Source: Acinetobacter defluvii
GTDB taxonomy: Bacteria; Pseudomonadota; Gammaproteobacteria; Pseudomonadales; Moraxellaceae
Assembly: GCF_001704615.3 (NCBI RefSeq)
Contig: NZ_CP029397.2
Location: forward strand, 1,178,001-1,242,000
Direction: 5' to 3'
Length of the DNA stretch: 64,000 bases
In this document: positions 57,261 to 64,000 of the stretch, piece by piece
How the letters are laid out: every line of letters starts with the position of its first letter
Position numbering within the stretch: position 1 is the stretch's first letter
Program-made: the position numbers and the translations under genes
Notes under the pieces: generated by a model
What the model saw: only the letters and a program-made list of their open reading frames with translations
Databases searched by the model: none
What the model was told of the DNA's origin: nothing

Positions 57261-57500
57261 TTAAGTTTTAATTAAAAAATGCAACTCATGTGGTGAAATT
57301 TGAGTCATTTCGCAGCGTAACTGATGCAACTCACAATAACGCAAAATATCAATTTCACTATGCGGGTCTGACGCTTTTAACAAAATGTCCTGATTAATTT
57401 GTAACTTTTTAAGTTGTTTTTTGAGCAATAAGAGGGGCATAGGACAAGGTTTTCCTATTGCATCTATGTAGATCAAATTAAAATCAAAATTTTCAGACAT
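57261..57500 (-). CDS. TusA/SirA-family sulfur carrier protein
   Basis: 79 residues from ATG 57500. The fold motif IDAIGKPCPMPLLLLKKQLK holds the active Cys (CPMP) that carries persulfide sulfur in tRNA thiolation and related reactions. The upstream in-frame extension to 57566 is not needed. Single gene, weak ribosome site. TusA proper or a YedF-like paralogue cannot be separated by eye. Confidence 0.82.
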   Translation of the reverse strand: MSENFDFNLIYIDAIGKPCPMPLLLLKKQLKKLQINQDILLKASDPHSEIDILRYCELHQLRCEMTQISPHELHFLIKT

Positions 57501-57892
57501 TTTTTCAGTAATAACATTTATATAGAAACAATAATTGAGTTTAACAAATAAAAGTATTAAGCCCAAAGCTTTAATTTATTTAGAGGTACAAAAAACACTT
57601 TTGACTTAAATTGATCATTCAAACTTAAAAACTGAAAATAATTATCTCATAATTATCTAAAAAAATTCTATTAATTGTGATTCACCCATGTTAAGCTCGT
57701 TGCGTACTTTAAGAGATGGGTTAGTGAAAACTATAAAATCTCCTTTATTACAAGTGGATGTAACCGGGATTTTGTTAATAGTCTTACAGAATGATTACAA
57801 GCTTTGAAATTACAAGAAATTTTAAAACTTTGTTTGCTCTGCTGTTTGCAACACCGGGTGGTCCTTTTTTCTAAATAACTGAGGATTAACTT
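57501..57892. other. Long leader region of the cold-shock gene
   Basis: About 390 bp without a gene. The last 130 bp before the csp ATG should be its long 5' leader; CACC-GG-GTGG (57851-57860) followed by TCCTTTTTTC is a short terminator-like element close to the start. Confidence 0.4.
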
Positions 57893-58105
57893 ATGACAGC
57901 TCGTGAACAAGGCGTTGTTAAATGGTTCAATGATACTAAAGGTTTTGGCTTTATCCAACGTGCTGGTGGTGACGATGTATTCGTTCATTTCCGTGCAATT
58001 CAAGGTGACGGTCATCGTTCATTACGTGACGGTCAACGTGTTGAATTCAGCGTTGTTCAAGGTCAAAAAGGTTTTCAAGCTGAAGAAGTTCAGCCTTTAG
58101 ACTAA
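57893..58105 (+). CDS. Cold-shock protein, CspA family
   Basis: 70 residues, one cold-shock domain: [16 protein letters not shown] (RNP1, KGFGFI) and [10 protein letters not shown] (RNP2, VFVHF). Single-strand nucleic-acid chaperone. GAGGATT before the ATG. Followed by its own terminator, then rhlB. Confidence 0.95.
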   Translation: MTAREQGVVKWFNDTKGFGFIQRAGGDDVFVHFRAIQGDGHRSLRDGQRVEFSVVQGQKGFQAEEVQPLD

Positions 58106-58129
58106 TTCTTAAGTTTATACACTTAAGTG

Positions 58130-58163
58130 ACGCTCCAATTTTAATGAATTGGGGCGTTTTTGT
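58130..58163 (+). terminator. Rho-independent terminator after csp gene
   Basis: Stem ACGCTCCAATT / AATTGGGGCGT (one G-T pair) followed by TTTTTG. Confidence 0.88.
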
Positions 58164-58224
58164 TTATTGTCGTCTTTGTTTATAATAGCTGTATTTTAGT
58201 CGTTAATAGTTAGAGCACGTATAT

Positions 58225-59376
58225 ATGTCATCAGGTTTCGAAACCCTAAATTTACATCCGCAACTGAAGCAAGCAATTGATGCTTTAGGGTTTAAAGAAA
58301 TGACCCCGATTCAACAAAAAGTATTGAAATACACGTTGGCAGGGCATGATGCAATTGGACGTGCACAAACAGGCACAGGAAAAACTGCTGCATTTTTAGT
58401 CAGTATTATTAATGATTTGTTGAATAATCCCATCAAGGAAAAACGCTTTCGTGGTGAACCTCGTGCTTTAATTTTAGCACCAACACGTGAACTTGCGATT
58501 CAGATTGAAAATGATGCCCGTGAATTGGTTAAATTTTCAGGTTTGAATGTTTTAACTTTAGTGGGTGGTGTAGATTTTGATAAACAGAAAAAGCAACTGG
58601 ATCAAAATGTCGTTGATATTTTAGTGGCAACACCTGGTCGCTTGATTGATTTTACTGAGCAAAAAGAAGTTTGGCTAGATCAGATTGAGTTTTTAGTGAT
58701 TGATGAAGCAGACCGTTTATTGGATATGGGCTTTATCCCGTCAGTAAAACGTATTGTGCGCTATTCACCACGTAAAGAGCAACGTCAAACTTTATTGTTC
58801 TCTGCAACTTTTAGCTATGATGTGTTGAACTTGGCTCAGCAATGGCTATATGAGCCAGTAACTGTTGAAATTGAGCCAGAAAAGAAAACCAATGCCGATG
58901 TAGAGCAACGTGTTTATATGGTTGAAAATCGCGATAAATATAAATTATTACGTGAAATCCTAGCGGATGAGCCGATTGAGAAAGTGATGATCTTTGCCAA
59001 TCGCCGTGATCAGGTGCGTAAACTATATGACCATTTAAAACGTGACCATTATAAAGTAGTGATGTTGTCAGGTGAAATCGCACAAGACAAACGTTTAAAA
59101 ATGTTAGATCAGTTTAAAAATGGTCAACACAATATTATGATTGCAACTGATGTTGCTGGTCGTGGCATTCATGTGGACGGTGTGTCGCATGTCATTAACT
59201 ATACCTTACCTGAACAATCGGATGATTATGTGCATCGTATCGGTCGTACAGGGCGAGCAGGCACTCAAGGGGTGAGTATTAGTTTCTTGTCAGAAGATGA
59301 TGCTTTTTATTTACCTGAAATTGAGAAGGCAATTGGGCAAAAACTACCTTTGACTCGTTTAGATGGGTATTGCTAA
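58225..59376 (+). CDS. rhlB: DEAD-box RNA helicase, RhlB-like
   Basis: 383 residues with all DEAD motifs: Q motif (TPIQQKVL), AQTGTGKT, PTRELA, TPGR, DEAD, SAT, IATDVAGRGIHV and HRIGRTGR. It has almost no C-terminal extension, as in short RhlB proteins that work in the RNA degradosome. RhlE remains a less likely alternative. Preceded by a cold-shock gene, which suits a role in RNA unfolding. Confidence 0.9.
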   Translation: MSSGFETLNLHPQLKQAIDALGFKEMTPIQQKVLKYTLAGHDAIGRAQTGTGKTAAFLVSIINDLLNNPIKEKRFRGEPRALILAPTRELAIQIENDARELVKFSGLNVLTLVGGVDFDKQKKQLDQNVVDILVATPGRLIDFTEQKEVWLDQIEFLVIDEADRLLDMGFIPSVKRIVRYSPRKEQRQTLLFSATFSYDVLNLAQQWLYEPVTVEIEPEKKTNADVEQRVYMVENRDKYKLLREILADEPIEKVMIFANRRDQVRKLYDHLKRDHYKVVMLSGEIAQDKRLKMLDQFKNGQHNIMIATDVAGRGIHVDGVSHVINYTLPEQSDDYVHRIGRTGRAGTQGVSISFLSEDDAFYLPEIEKAIGQKLPLTRLDGYC

Positions 59377-59445
59377 TTTTTGAGTTTGAAATTTAGAAGA
59401 TGTTGGTTTTTGAACGCATCCAAATTTTAAATGATTCACTGAATT

Positions 59446-59484
59446 AAATTGAGTTGTAGGTTAAATATAACTCAATTTTTTAAT
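59446..59484 (+). terminator. Terminator after rhlB
   Basis: Stem AAATTGAGTT / AACTCAATTT with a 13-nt loop, followed by TTTAATTT. Confidence 0.7.
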
Positions 59485-59607
59485 TTAAAAATATTTGTAT
59501 TCCAATATCATCATGTGATGAGACTTAATTTGGAAATAGGGTGGCATTTCAACATTAAGTATTGAAGTAAAAAGTGATAACAAGAGCTTTTATTACAGTA
59601 CTAAAAC

Positions 59608-59967
59608 TTAGACTTCTACCACCACAAAATATTTCTTAACTGCTTCCACCACTTCAAAAGTTCCTATAAAGGAGGGTGGAATCACGCCAGCTTCACCTGC
59701 TTTAACTTCAATAAATGAATCGTTTCCTGCATGATGAATACGAACCACACCTTCAATGACATTAAAAAACTCTTGTTTATTGTCTGCAAATACAATATTC
59801 CAAGCACCCACTTCACATTGCCAAATACCGCAGTTCATATTGGGATGTGCATATAAACTTTGAGTTAAGCGTTTTGGATTAGCTTTGACTAAACGCTCAG
59901 GCTTTGGATAGTCTACGGTTGTTTCACACTGTGCTAAGCCTTGTCCTGCAATATAAAGGAATGTCAT
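59608..59967 (-). CDS. Cupin-domain protein
   Basis: 119 residues, single small cupin barrel (DUF861-like): NIVFADNKQEFFNVIEGVVRIHH, and AGEAGVIPPSFIGTFEVVE. Several usual metal-ligand His residues are absent, as in many ureidoglycine-type cupins. ATG 59967 chosen over 60003, because the latter would run into the folE terminator. Function unknown. Confidence 0.8.
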   Translation of the reverse strand: MTFLYIAGQGLAQCETTVDYPKPERLVKANPKRLTQSLYAHPNMNCGIWQCEVGAWNIVFADNKQEFFNVIEGVVRIHHAGNDSFIEVKAGEAGVIPPSFIGTFEVVEAVKKYFVVVEV

Positions 59968-59987
59968 GATCGGGTAAGCTCTATTCC

Positions 59988-60016
59988 TAAAAAAAAGCCC
60001 CAATTGAATTGAGGCT
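59988..60016 (-). terminator. Terminator after folE
   Basis: Stem AGCCTCAATT / AATTGGGGCT followed by TTTTTTT on the minus strand. Confidence 0.85.
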
Positions 60017-60023
60017 GATAAAA

Positions 60024-60578
60024 TTAATGTGCTTCAGGGACTGCCAATAAAAACTCACGGCGAGCTTCTTTATCGGTTTTAAAATCACCCACAAAAGACA
60101 CAGTACGTGTGGTGGACTCTTGTTTACTGACACCACGCATCATCATACACATGTGTGCAGAATCAATGACAACCGCCACACCACGTGCATCGGTGACTTC
60201 TGCAACTGCATCCGCAATTTGCTTGGTCAGTTGCTCTTGAATCTGCAAACGACGTGCAAACATCTCAGTAATTCGGGCAAATTTTGATAAACCTAAGACA
60301 TTGCCTGAAGGAAGATAAGCAATATGCACACGCCCATAAAAAGGCAATAAATGATGTTCGCAAAGTGAATAAAATTCGATATTTTTCACTAACACCATTT
60401 CATCATTATCTGATGGGAAAACTGCATTATTCGTCACTTCTGCTAAGCTTTTGCTATATCCAGAAGTTAAATACGAAAAGGCTTTAGCAGCACGCATAGG
60501 TGTATCTTTAAGACCAGGACGATTTAAGTCCTCGCCAACGGCGGTTAAAATATTAGCGTATGATTGCTGCATAGACAT
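60024..60578 (-). CDS. folE: GTP cyclohydrolase I
   Basis: First step of tetrahydrofolate synthesis, GTP to dihydroneopterin triphosphate. 184 residues; the zinc site includes Cys in [10 protein letters not shown] with its His, and Cys in [18 protein letters not shown] and [11 protein letters not shown] are family signatures. The zinc-dependent type IA. Start at 60578. Confidence 0.95.
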   Translation of the reverse strand: MSMQQSYANILTAVGEDLNRPGLKDTPMRAAKAFSYLTSGYSKSLAEVTNNAVFPSDNDEMVLVKNIEFYSLCEHHLLPFYGRVHIAYLPSGNVLGLSKFARITEMFARRLQIQEQLTKQIADAVAEVTDARGVAVVIDSAHMCMMMRGVSKQESTTRTVSFVGDFKTDKEARREFLLAVPEAH

Positions 60579-60662
60579 AGAACGTGTTCACTTACACTGA
60601 TTGAACAAGGAGGGCATTGTAACAGAAAAATAGCGAATATTTCCTACTACAAGATAAACCAA

Positions 60663-61358
60663 TTATTTTGAAAATTTGGGATTTTTCTCAGCACGTTTTA
60701 GTAGGACTAAAACTGCACCTGTTCCGCCTTGTTTTTCAGGTGCACTGACAAATGCCAATACATCACGATGCTGACGTAGCCATCCATTGACATAGGTTTT
60801 GAGAATCGCTTCTGGACCTTTTCCATGCACGATTTTGATCACATTTTGATTTTCATCTTTGGCAATTTGAATGATCTGCAATACTGCTGTGCGTGCTTCT
60901 TCTACATTACAACCATGCAGATCTACCGCTTCAAACCAACGTAGATTACCTGCTTTTAAATCTTCAAAAACCTTATGCTGCAAGGTCGCAATACGATAGC
61001 TCAAAGTTGCCTGACTTGCGACAGGGTTTAAAACTGCTTGAGTATCAGAGAGTTCTGCATCATTGACTTCAAAAGCACCTTCTGCTGCAGCACGTTTGGC
61101 TAAGGTTTTTGCATCTGGTTTTTTTCGAAGTTCTGTACGTTCAATTTTGGCAATATTGCTATTGTCGAGCTTTTTTATACCGCCGAGTGCTGTTTTAAAT
61201 AAATCGGCATCGCTGATTTCTTCAGGTGTAACTTCCTGTACTTTCTTCGGCTCAGGCTGTGATGCCACTTTGGAAGAATGTGGATGAGTGATTTGTTTTT
61301 TGAATTGTTTTAATAAATCAAGCTGTGATTTTGAGAAAGGTGAATCTGAATTACTCAT
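60663..61358 (-). CDS. Smr-domain protein
   Basis: 231 residues. The N-terminal half is basic and disordered-looking; the C-terminal Smr domain (about residues 140-230) has VDLHGCNVEEA (DLHG), IVHGKGP (HGKG) and GGTGAVLVLLK. Smr proteins are endonucleases: in E. coli SmrB cuts mRNA at collided ribosomes, while SmrA-type proteins are less known. The DLHG catalytic motif is intact. Confidence 0.88.
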   Translation of the reverse strand: MSNSDSPFSKSQLDLLKQFKKQITHPHSSKVASQPEPKKVQEVTPEEISDADLFKTALGGIKKLDNSNIAKIERTELRKKPDAKTLAKRAAAEGAFEVNDAELSDTQAVLNPVASQATLSYRIATLQHKVFEDLKAGNLRWFEAVDLHGCNVEEARTAVLQIIQIAKDENQNVIKIVHGKGPEAILKTYVNGWLRQHRDVLAFVSAPEKQGGTGAVLVLLKRAEKNPKFSK

Positions 61359-61473
61359 ATTTGCAAAAAACAGTAAATGACCATATTTACTGTGAATTAT
61401 AGTCCGTATTTAAGGAAAATTGAACTGACAACTTAAAAATTGAAAATTTATTGAATTTGTCTATTTAAAATAA

Positions 61474-61896
61474 TTAATAACAAGCTTCTTCTAATTTCCC
61501 ATCTTTATATCTGATAAAAATAGCAGCAAACTCTAATATTTCGTCAGAAGTATCAGCAAAATCATGATTAATATAGCAATCGTATTCAATATAGTCTTCG
61601 TCAAAATAGTAATGGAAGCTATAGACGATGAGGCAAGTTGAGTTTTGATTATCGAATAATGATTTGTATTCAGGATGGCGATTCAAAAAAATATTGTGAG
61701 CAAATTGATTGATTTGCGGTATCCTTTTATAGTCATCTAGATACCTATTTTTTATACATGTATATAAATCAGTGAGTTGTTTTTTATTGTTATATTCTAT
61801 ATAAATTAAGGTTTGCCCGAGTTGATACTCATCCAGAACGTTTCCATTTTCTAAAATTTGTGTACCAAATGGACTAGTGAAGTCTAAGCTGATCAT
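61474..61896 (-). CDS. Protein of unknown function
   Basis: 140 residues, strongly acidic and Tyr-rich (HYYFDEDYIEYDCYINHDFAD), no signal or membrane helix. Base composition is more AT-rich than the neighbouring folE and trpC, as for the unknown pair at 30.4-31.6 kb. Acidic, single-domain, AT-rich orphans of this kind are often immunity proteins, but nothing in the sequence proves it. Confidence 0.6.
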   Translation of the reverse strand: MISLDFTSPFGTQILENGNVLDEYQLGQTLIYIEYNNKKQLTDLYTCIKNRYLDDYKRIPQINQFAHNIFLNRHPEYKSLFDNQNSTCLIVYSFHYYFDEDYIEYDCYINHDFADTSDEILEFAAIFIRYKDGKLEEACY

Positions 61897-61965
61897 TTCT
61901 AATTTTCCATTCTCAAAATTATTTTTAAAAAAGTAAAACTGATCAGCATTAAAAATTTTATTTGA

Positions 61966-61989
61966 TCAGGGTAAGTAAACTTACCCTGA
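61966..61989 (-). terminator. Terminator of the trp cluster
   Basis: Perfect 10-bp stem TCAGGGTAAG / CTTACCCTGA, 21 bp after the trpC stop, followed on the minus strand by a T-rich stretch. Confidence 0.75.
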
Positions 61990-62009
61990 ATGAGCAATTT
62001 AAAATTGGT

Positions 62010-62816
62010 TTATAGTTTCTCAGGCACACCAAATAATTCAGTAAACGCATGATCAGGTCTAGGTTGTTTCATAAAACTTTCCCCGACCAAAAATGCATGA
62101 ATATCATGTTCCTGCATTTTGCGTACATCATCAGGTGTAGCAATGCCACTTTCCGTGATTAATAAACGTGATGGATCAAGTAATTTTTTTAAACGAAATG
62201 AAGTGTCTAAGTCGACATCAAAGGTTTTTAAATTACGGTTATTTACGCCTAACAAACAACGATCAGATAATTTCAAAGCACGTTCAAGTTCATCTTCATC
62301 ATGAACTTCAACCAATACATCCAAATTTTGCTCAAAAGCAGTTTTAGACATTTCTTCAAGTTGCTGATCAGACAAACTTGCAACAATCAATAAAATACAG
62401 TCTGCATGCAAAGCACGGGCTTCAATCACACCGTATGGATCAATTAAAAAATCTTTACGAAGAGCGGGAAGCGAACAATGGTTACGTGCAATCTGAATAT
62501 TTTCATCTGCGCCTTGGAAGAAGTCGACATCCGTTAATACAGACAAACATGCAGCACCTGCTTGTTCATATTGCTGTGCAATTTCCGCAGGATTAAAGTT
62601 TTCACGAATAATACCTTTTGATGGAGATGCTTTTTTAATTTCAGCAATGACCGCAGGGCGTTTACTGTGTAGAGACTTGGCGAAACTACGAACTGGTGTT
62701 GCAGCTTGTGCAAGTTCTTCGACATCTTTTAAACTACGTTGCTTTAAACGTGCAGCAAATTCTTCGTATTTACGATCAACGATTTTACCAAGCATGGTAT
62801 TGGCAATATCTACCAT
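62010..62816 (-). CDS. trpC: Indole-3-glycerol-phosphate synthase
   Basis: Closes the indole ring in tryptophan synthesis. 268 residues, TIM barrel. Seen: AEIKKASPSKGIIR (substrate Lys and phosphate loop), SVLTDVDFFQG, LRKDFLIDPYG, LVEVHDEDEL, GVNNRNLKTF and ITESGI. Monofunctional, without the PRAI (TrpF) domain that is fused in E. coli. 30 bp downstream of trpD. Confidence 0.97.
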   Translation of the reverse strand: MVDIANTMLGKIVDRKYEEFAARLKQRSLKDVEELAQAATPVRSFAKSLHSKRPAVIAEIKKASPSKGIIRENFNPAEIAQQYEQAGAACLSVLTDVDFFQGADENIQIARNHCSLPALRKDFLIDPYGVIEARALHADCILLIVASLSDQQLEEMSKTAFEQNLDVLVEVHDEDELERALKLSDRCLLGVNNRNLKTFDVDLDTSFRLKKLLDPSRLLITESGIATPDDVRKMQEHDIHAFLVGESFMKQPRPDHAFTELFGVPEKL

Positions 62817-62846
62817 AACAATTTCCTTAATTTGGCTTTGAAGTGT

Positions 62847-63893
62847 TTAAGCTTCATATTCTTTTAATGTTTTAGTAAACTCAGACAAAACCCCCATTTT
62901 TTCTAAGGCTTGTCCACCATAGATGATGTCATGTGCCAAGGCTACGCCTTGTTTATAGGTTTTGGTTAAACCAGAAACGTAGATGCCAGCACCAGCATTG
63001 AGCGCAATCATACTTGCCGCTTTTTCACCTTTGGTAGATTTGTTTTTGCCTAAAGCATCTTTTATTAAAGCTAAACTTTCAGCAGCACTATCAACAGAAA
63101 GACCTGTTAATGTTTGCGATTCAATATCTACTTCTTCAGGTTGGATTTCCCATTCAGTAATTTCACTATCTTTGAGTTCAGCAACATAGGTTGATGATGC
63201 AAGACTGATTTCATCCAAGCCATCTTTGGAATGTACCACCAATACATGCTCAGCACCGAGTTGTTTGAGTACCTCTGCCATTGGGCGACATAATTCTGTA
63301 GAAAATACGCCAATCACAAAACGTTTTACTCCAGCCGGATTCGTAAGCGGACCAAGTAAATTAAAAATACTGCGGAAACCTAACTCTTTTCGGGGTGCTG
63401 CAGCATATTTCATCGCTTTATGATGATTTGGGGCAAATAAGAAACCAACGCCCATTTCACGAATACAGCGTTCAGTTTGTTGCATATTTAAGTCGAGATG
63501 AATGCCCGCTTGTTCAAGCAAGTCAGATGACCCAGATTTAGATGACACGCCACGACCACCATGCTTAGCAATGGTTGCGCCTGCAGCAGCAATCACAAAG
63601 CTTGAAGCTGTAGAGACATTAAATAGGTTTTGACCATCCCCCCCTGTGCCGACAATATCGACCAAATGGGGTAAATCACTGACATCAATTTTAATGGCTA
63701 ACTCACGCATCACCCGTGCAGCAGCCGTAATTTCGTCAATACTTTCACCTTTTAAGCGAAGTCCCATCATAAATGCACCAATTTGGGCATCTGTGGCTTC
63801 ACCATTCATGATGGTGCGCATCACTTGTTCCATTTGCGGTTGAGTGAGTTCAATATTTTTTGTGATGTTATTTAAAGCTTGTTGAATATTCAT
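62847..63893 (-). CDS. trpD: Anthranilate phosphoribosyltransferase
   Basis: Transfers the phosphoribosyl group to anthranilate. 348 residues; the PRPP loop is [15 protein letters not shown], followed by [19 protein letters not shown] and a second metal motif in [10 protein letters not shown]. Monofunctional, separate from trpG, which ends 5 bp upstream. Confidence 0.97.
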   Translation of the reverse strand: MNIQQALNNITKNIELTQPQMEQVMRTIMNGEATDAQIGAFMMGLRLKGESIDEITAAARVMRELAIKIDVSDLPHLVDIVGTGGDGQNLFNVSTASSFVIAAAGATIAKHGGRGVSSKSGSSDLLEQAGIHLDLNMQQTERCIREMGVGFLFAPNHHKAMKYAAAPRKELGFRSIFNLLGPLTNPAGVKRFVIGVFSTELCRPMAEVLKQLGAEHVLVVHSKDGLDEISLASSTYVAELKDSEITEWEIQPEEVDIESQTLTGLSVDSAAESLALIKDALGKNKSTKGEKAASMIALNAGAGIYVSGLTKTYKQGVALAHDIIYGGQALEKMGVLSEFTKTLKEYEA

Positions 63894-63898
63894 TTTAA

Positions 63899-64000
63899 CT
63901 ACGCATAAATTTCTAAAAAGTTTTTAAAGATTTGGTGACCATGTTGACTCAAAATCGACTCAGGATGAAACTGCACGCCTTCGACAGGTAATGTCTTATG
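63899..64000 (-). CDS. trpG: Anthranilate synthase glutamine amidotransferase subunit, C-terminal end (cut by window end)
   Basis: The last 33 codons of a class I amidotransferase. [14 protein letters not shown] holds the His-Glu part of the Cys-His-Glu triad. It ends five bases before trpD, giving the order trpG-trpD-trpC seen in Acinetobacter and Pseudomonas. A folate-type PabA cannot be excluded from this fragment alone, but position favours TrpG. Confidence 0.9.

Overview
This AT-rich window looks like chromosomal DNA of an Acinetobacter-type gammaproteobacterium (Moraxellaceae). The evidence is the order alaS-lysC-csrA, a CsrA with a long Asn-rich tail, a type I-F CRISPR repeat, an AmpG permease with a large insert, a TamA with a long N-terminal extension, a GlyGly-CTERM nuclease and a trpG-trpD-trpC cluster. 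The species call is inference from protein similarity recalled from memory. No rRNA or tRNA gene was recognised.

Region 1-12.4 kb is housekeeping: the start of a cytochrome b561 gene, a small lipoprotein, rnhB, then csrA, lysC and alaS on the minus strand, an epd/gapA-like dehydrogenase, a small coiled-coil membrane protein, a Sel1-repeat protein, trmB and a secreted ExeM/NucH-type nuclease. Region 12.5-22 kb holds coq7 and an LplT-like transporter, then the tamA-tamB outer-membrane assembly pair.

Region 22.05-23.3 kb is a type I-F CRISPR array of 20 identical 28-bp repeats plus one decayed terminal repeat and 20 spacers. It is read on the minus strand and no cas gene lies anywhere in the window. 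Two of its spacers are near-duplicates that differ only at wobble-spaced positions. Region 23.3-38 kb is more accessory: a flavin monooxygenase behind repeated operator-like half-sites, a lipoprotein, a secreted Sel1 protein, acnB with a terminator-shaped hairpin in its leader, two abutting genes of unknown function, mqo, a candidate small RNA, an SDR, an Lrp/AsnC regulator, a GAF-GGDEF cyclase, and a complete 1048-bp IS5-family (IS903-group) element with a 9-bp target duplication inside a small ORF.

Region 37.8-64 kb returns to core genes: a LonB/YcbZ-like protease, ampG, gloA, a BASS-type transporter, rpmE, a FimX-like degenerate GGDEF/EAL protein coupled to a PilZ protein, divergent epmB and efp, cstA with its small YbdD partner, a GST, thiG-thiS, a DUF423 protein, rpoH, tusA-like, a cold-shock protein, rhlB, a cupin, folE, an Smr protein, an unknown protein, and trpC-trpD-trpG (trpG cut by the window end).

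Shared themes are c-di-GMP signalling (GGDEF cyclase, FimX-like, PilZ), envelope biogenesis and peptidoglycan recycling (TamA/B, LplT, AmpG), and central carbon metabolism (AcnB, Mqo, Epd, CstA). I found no clearly new multi-gene system. The best leads are the cas-less array with its near-duplicate spacers, three regulatory RNA candidates (upstream of epd, upstream of acnB, and between mqo and the SDR), and the unknown gene pair at 30.4-31.6 kb.
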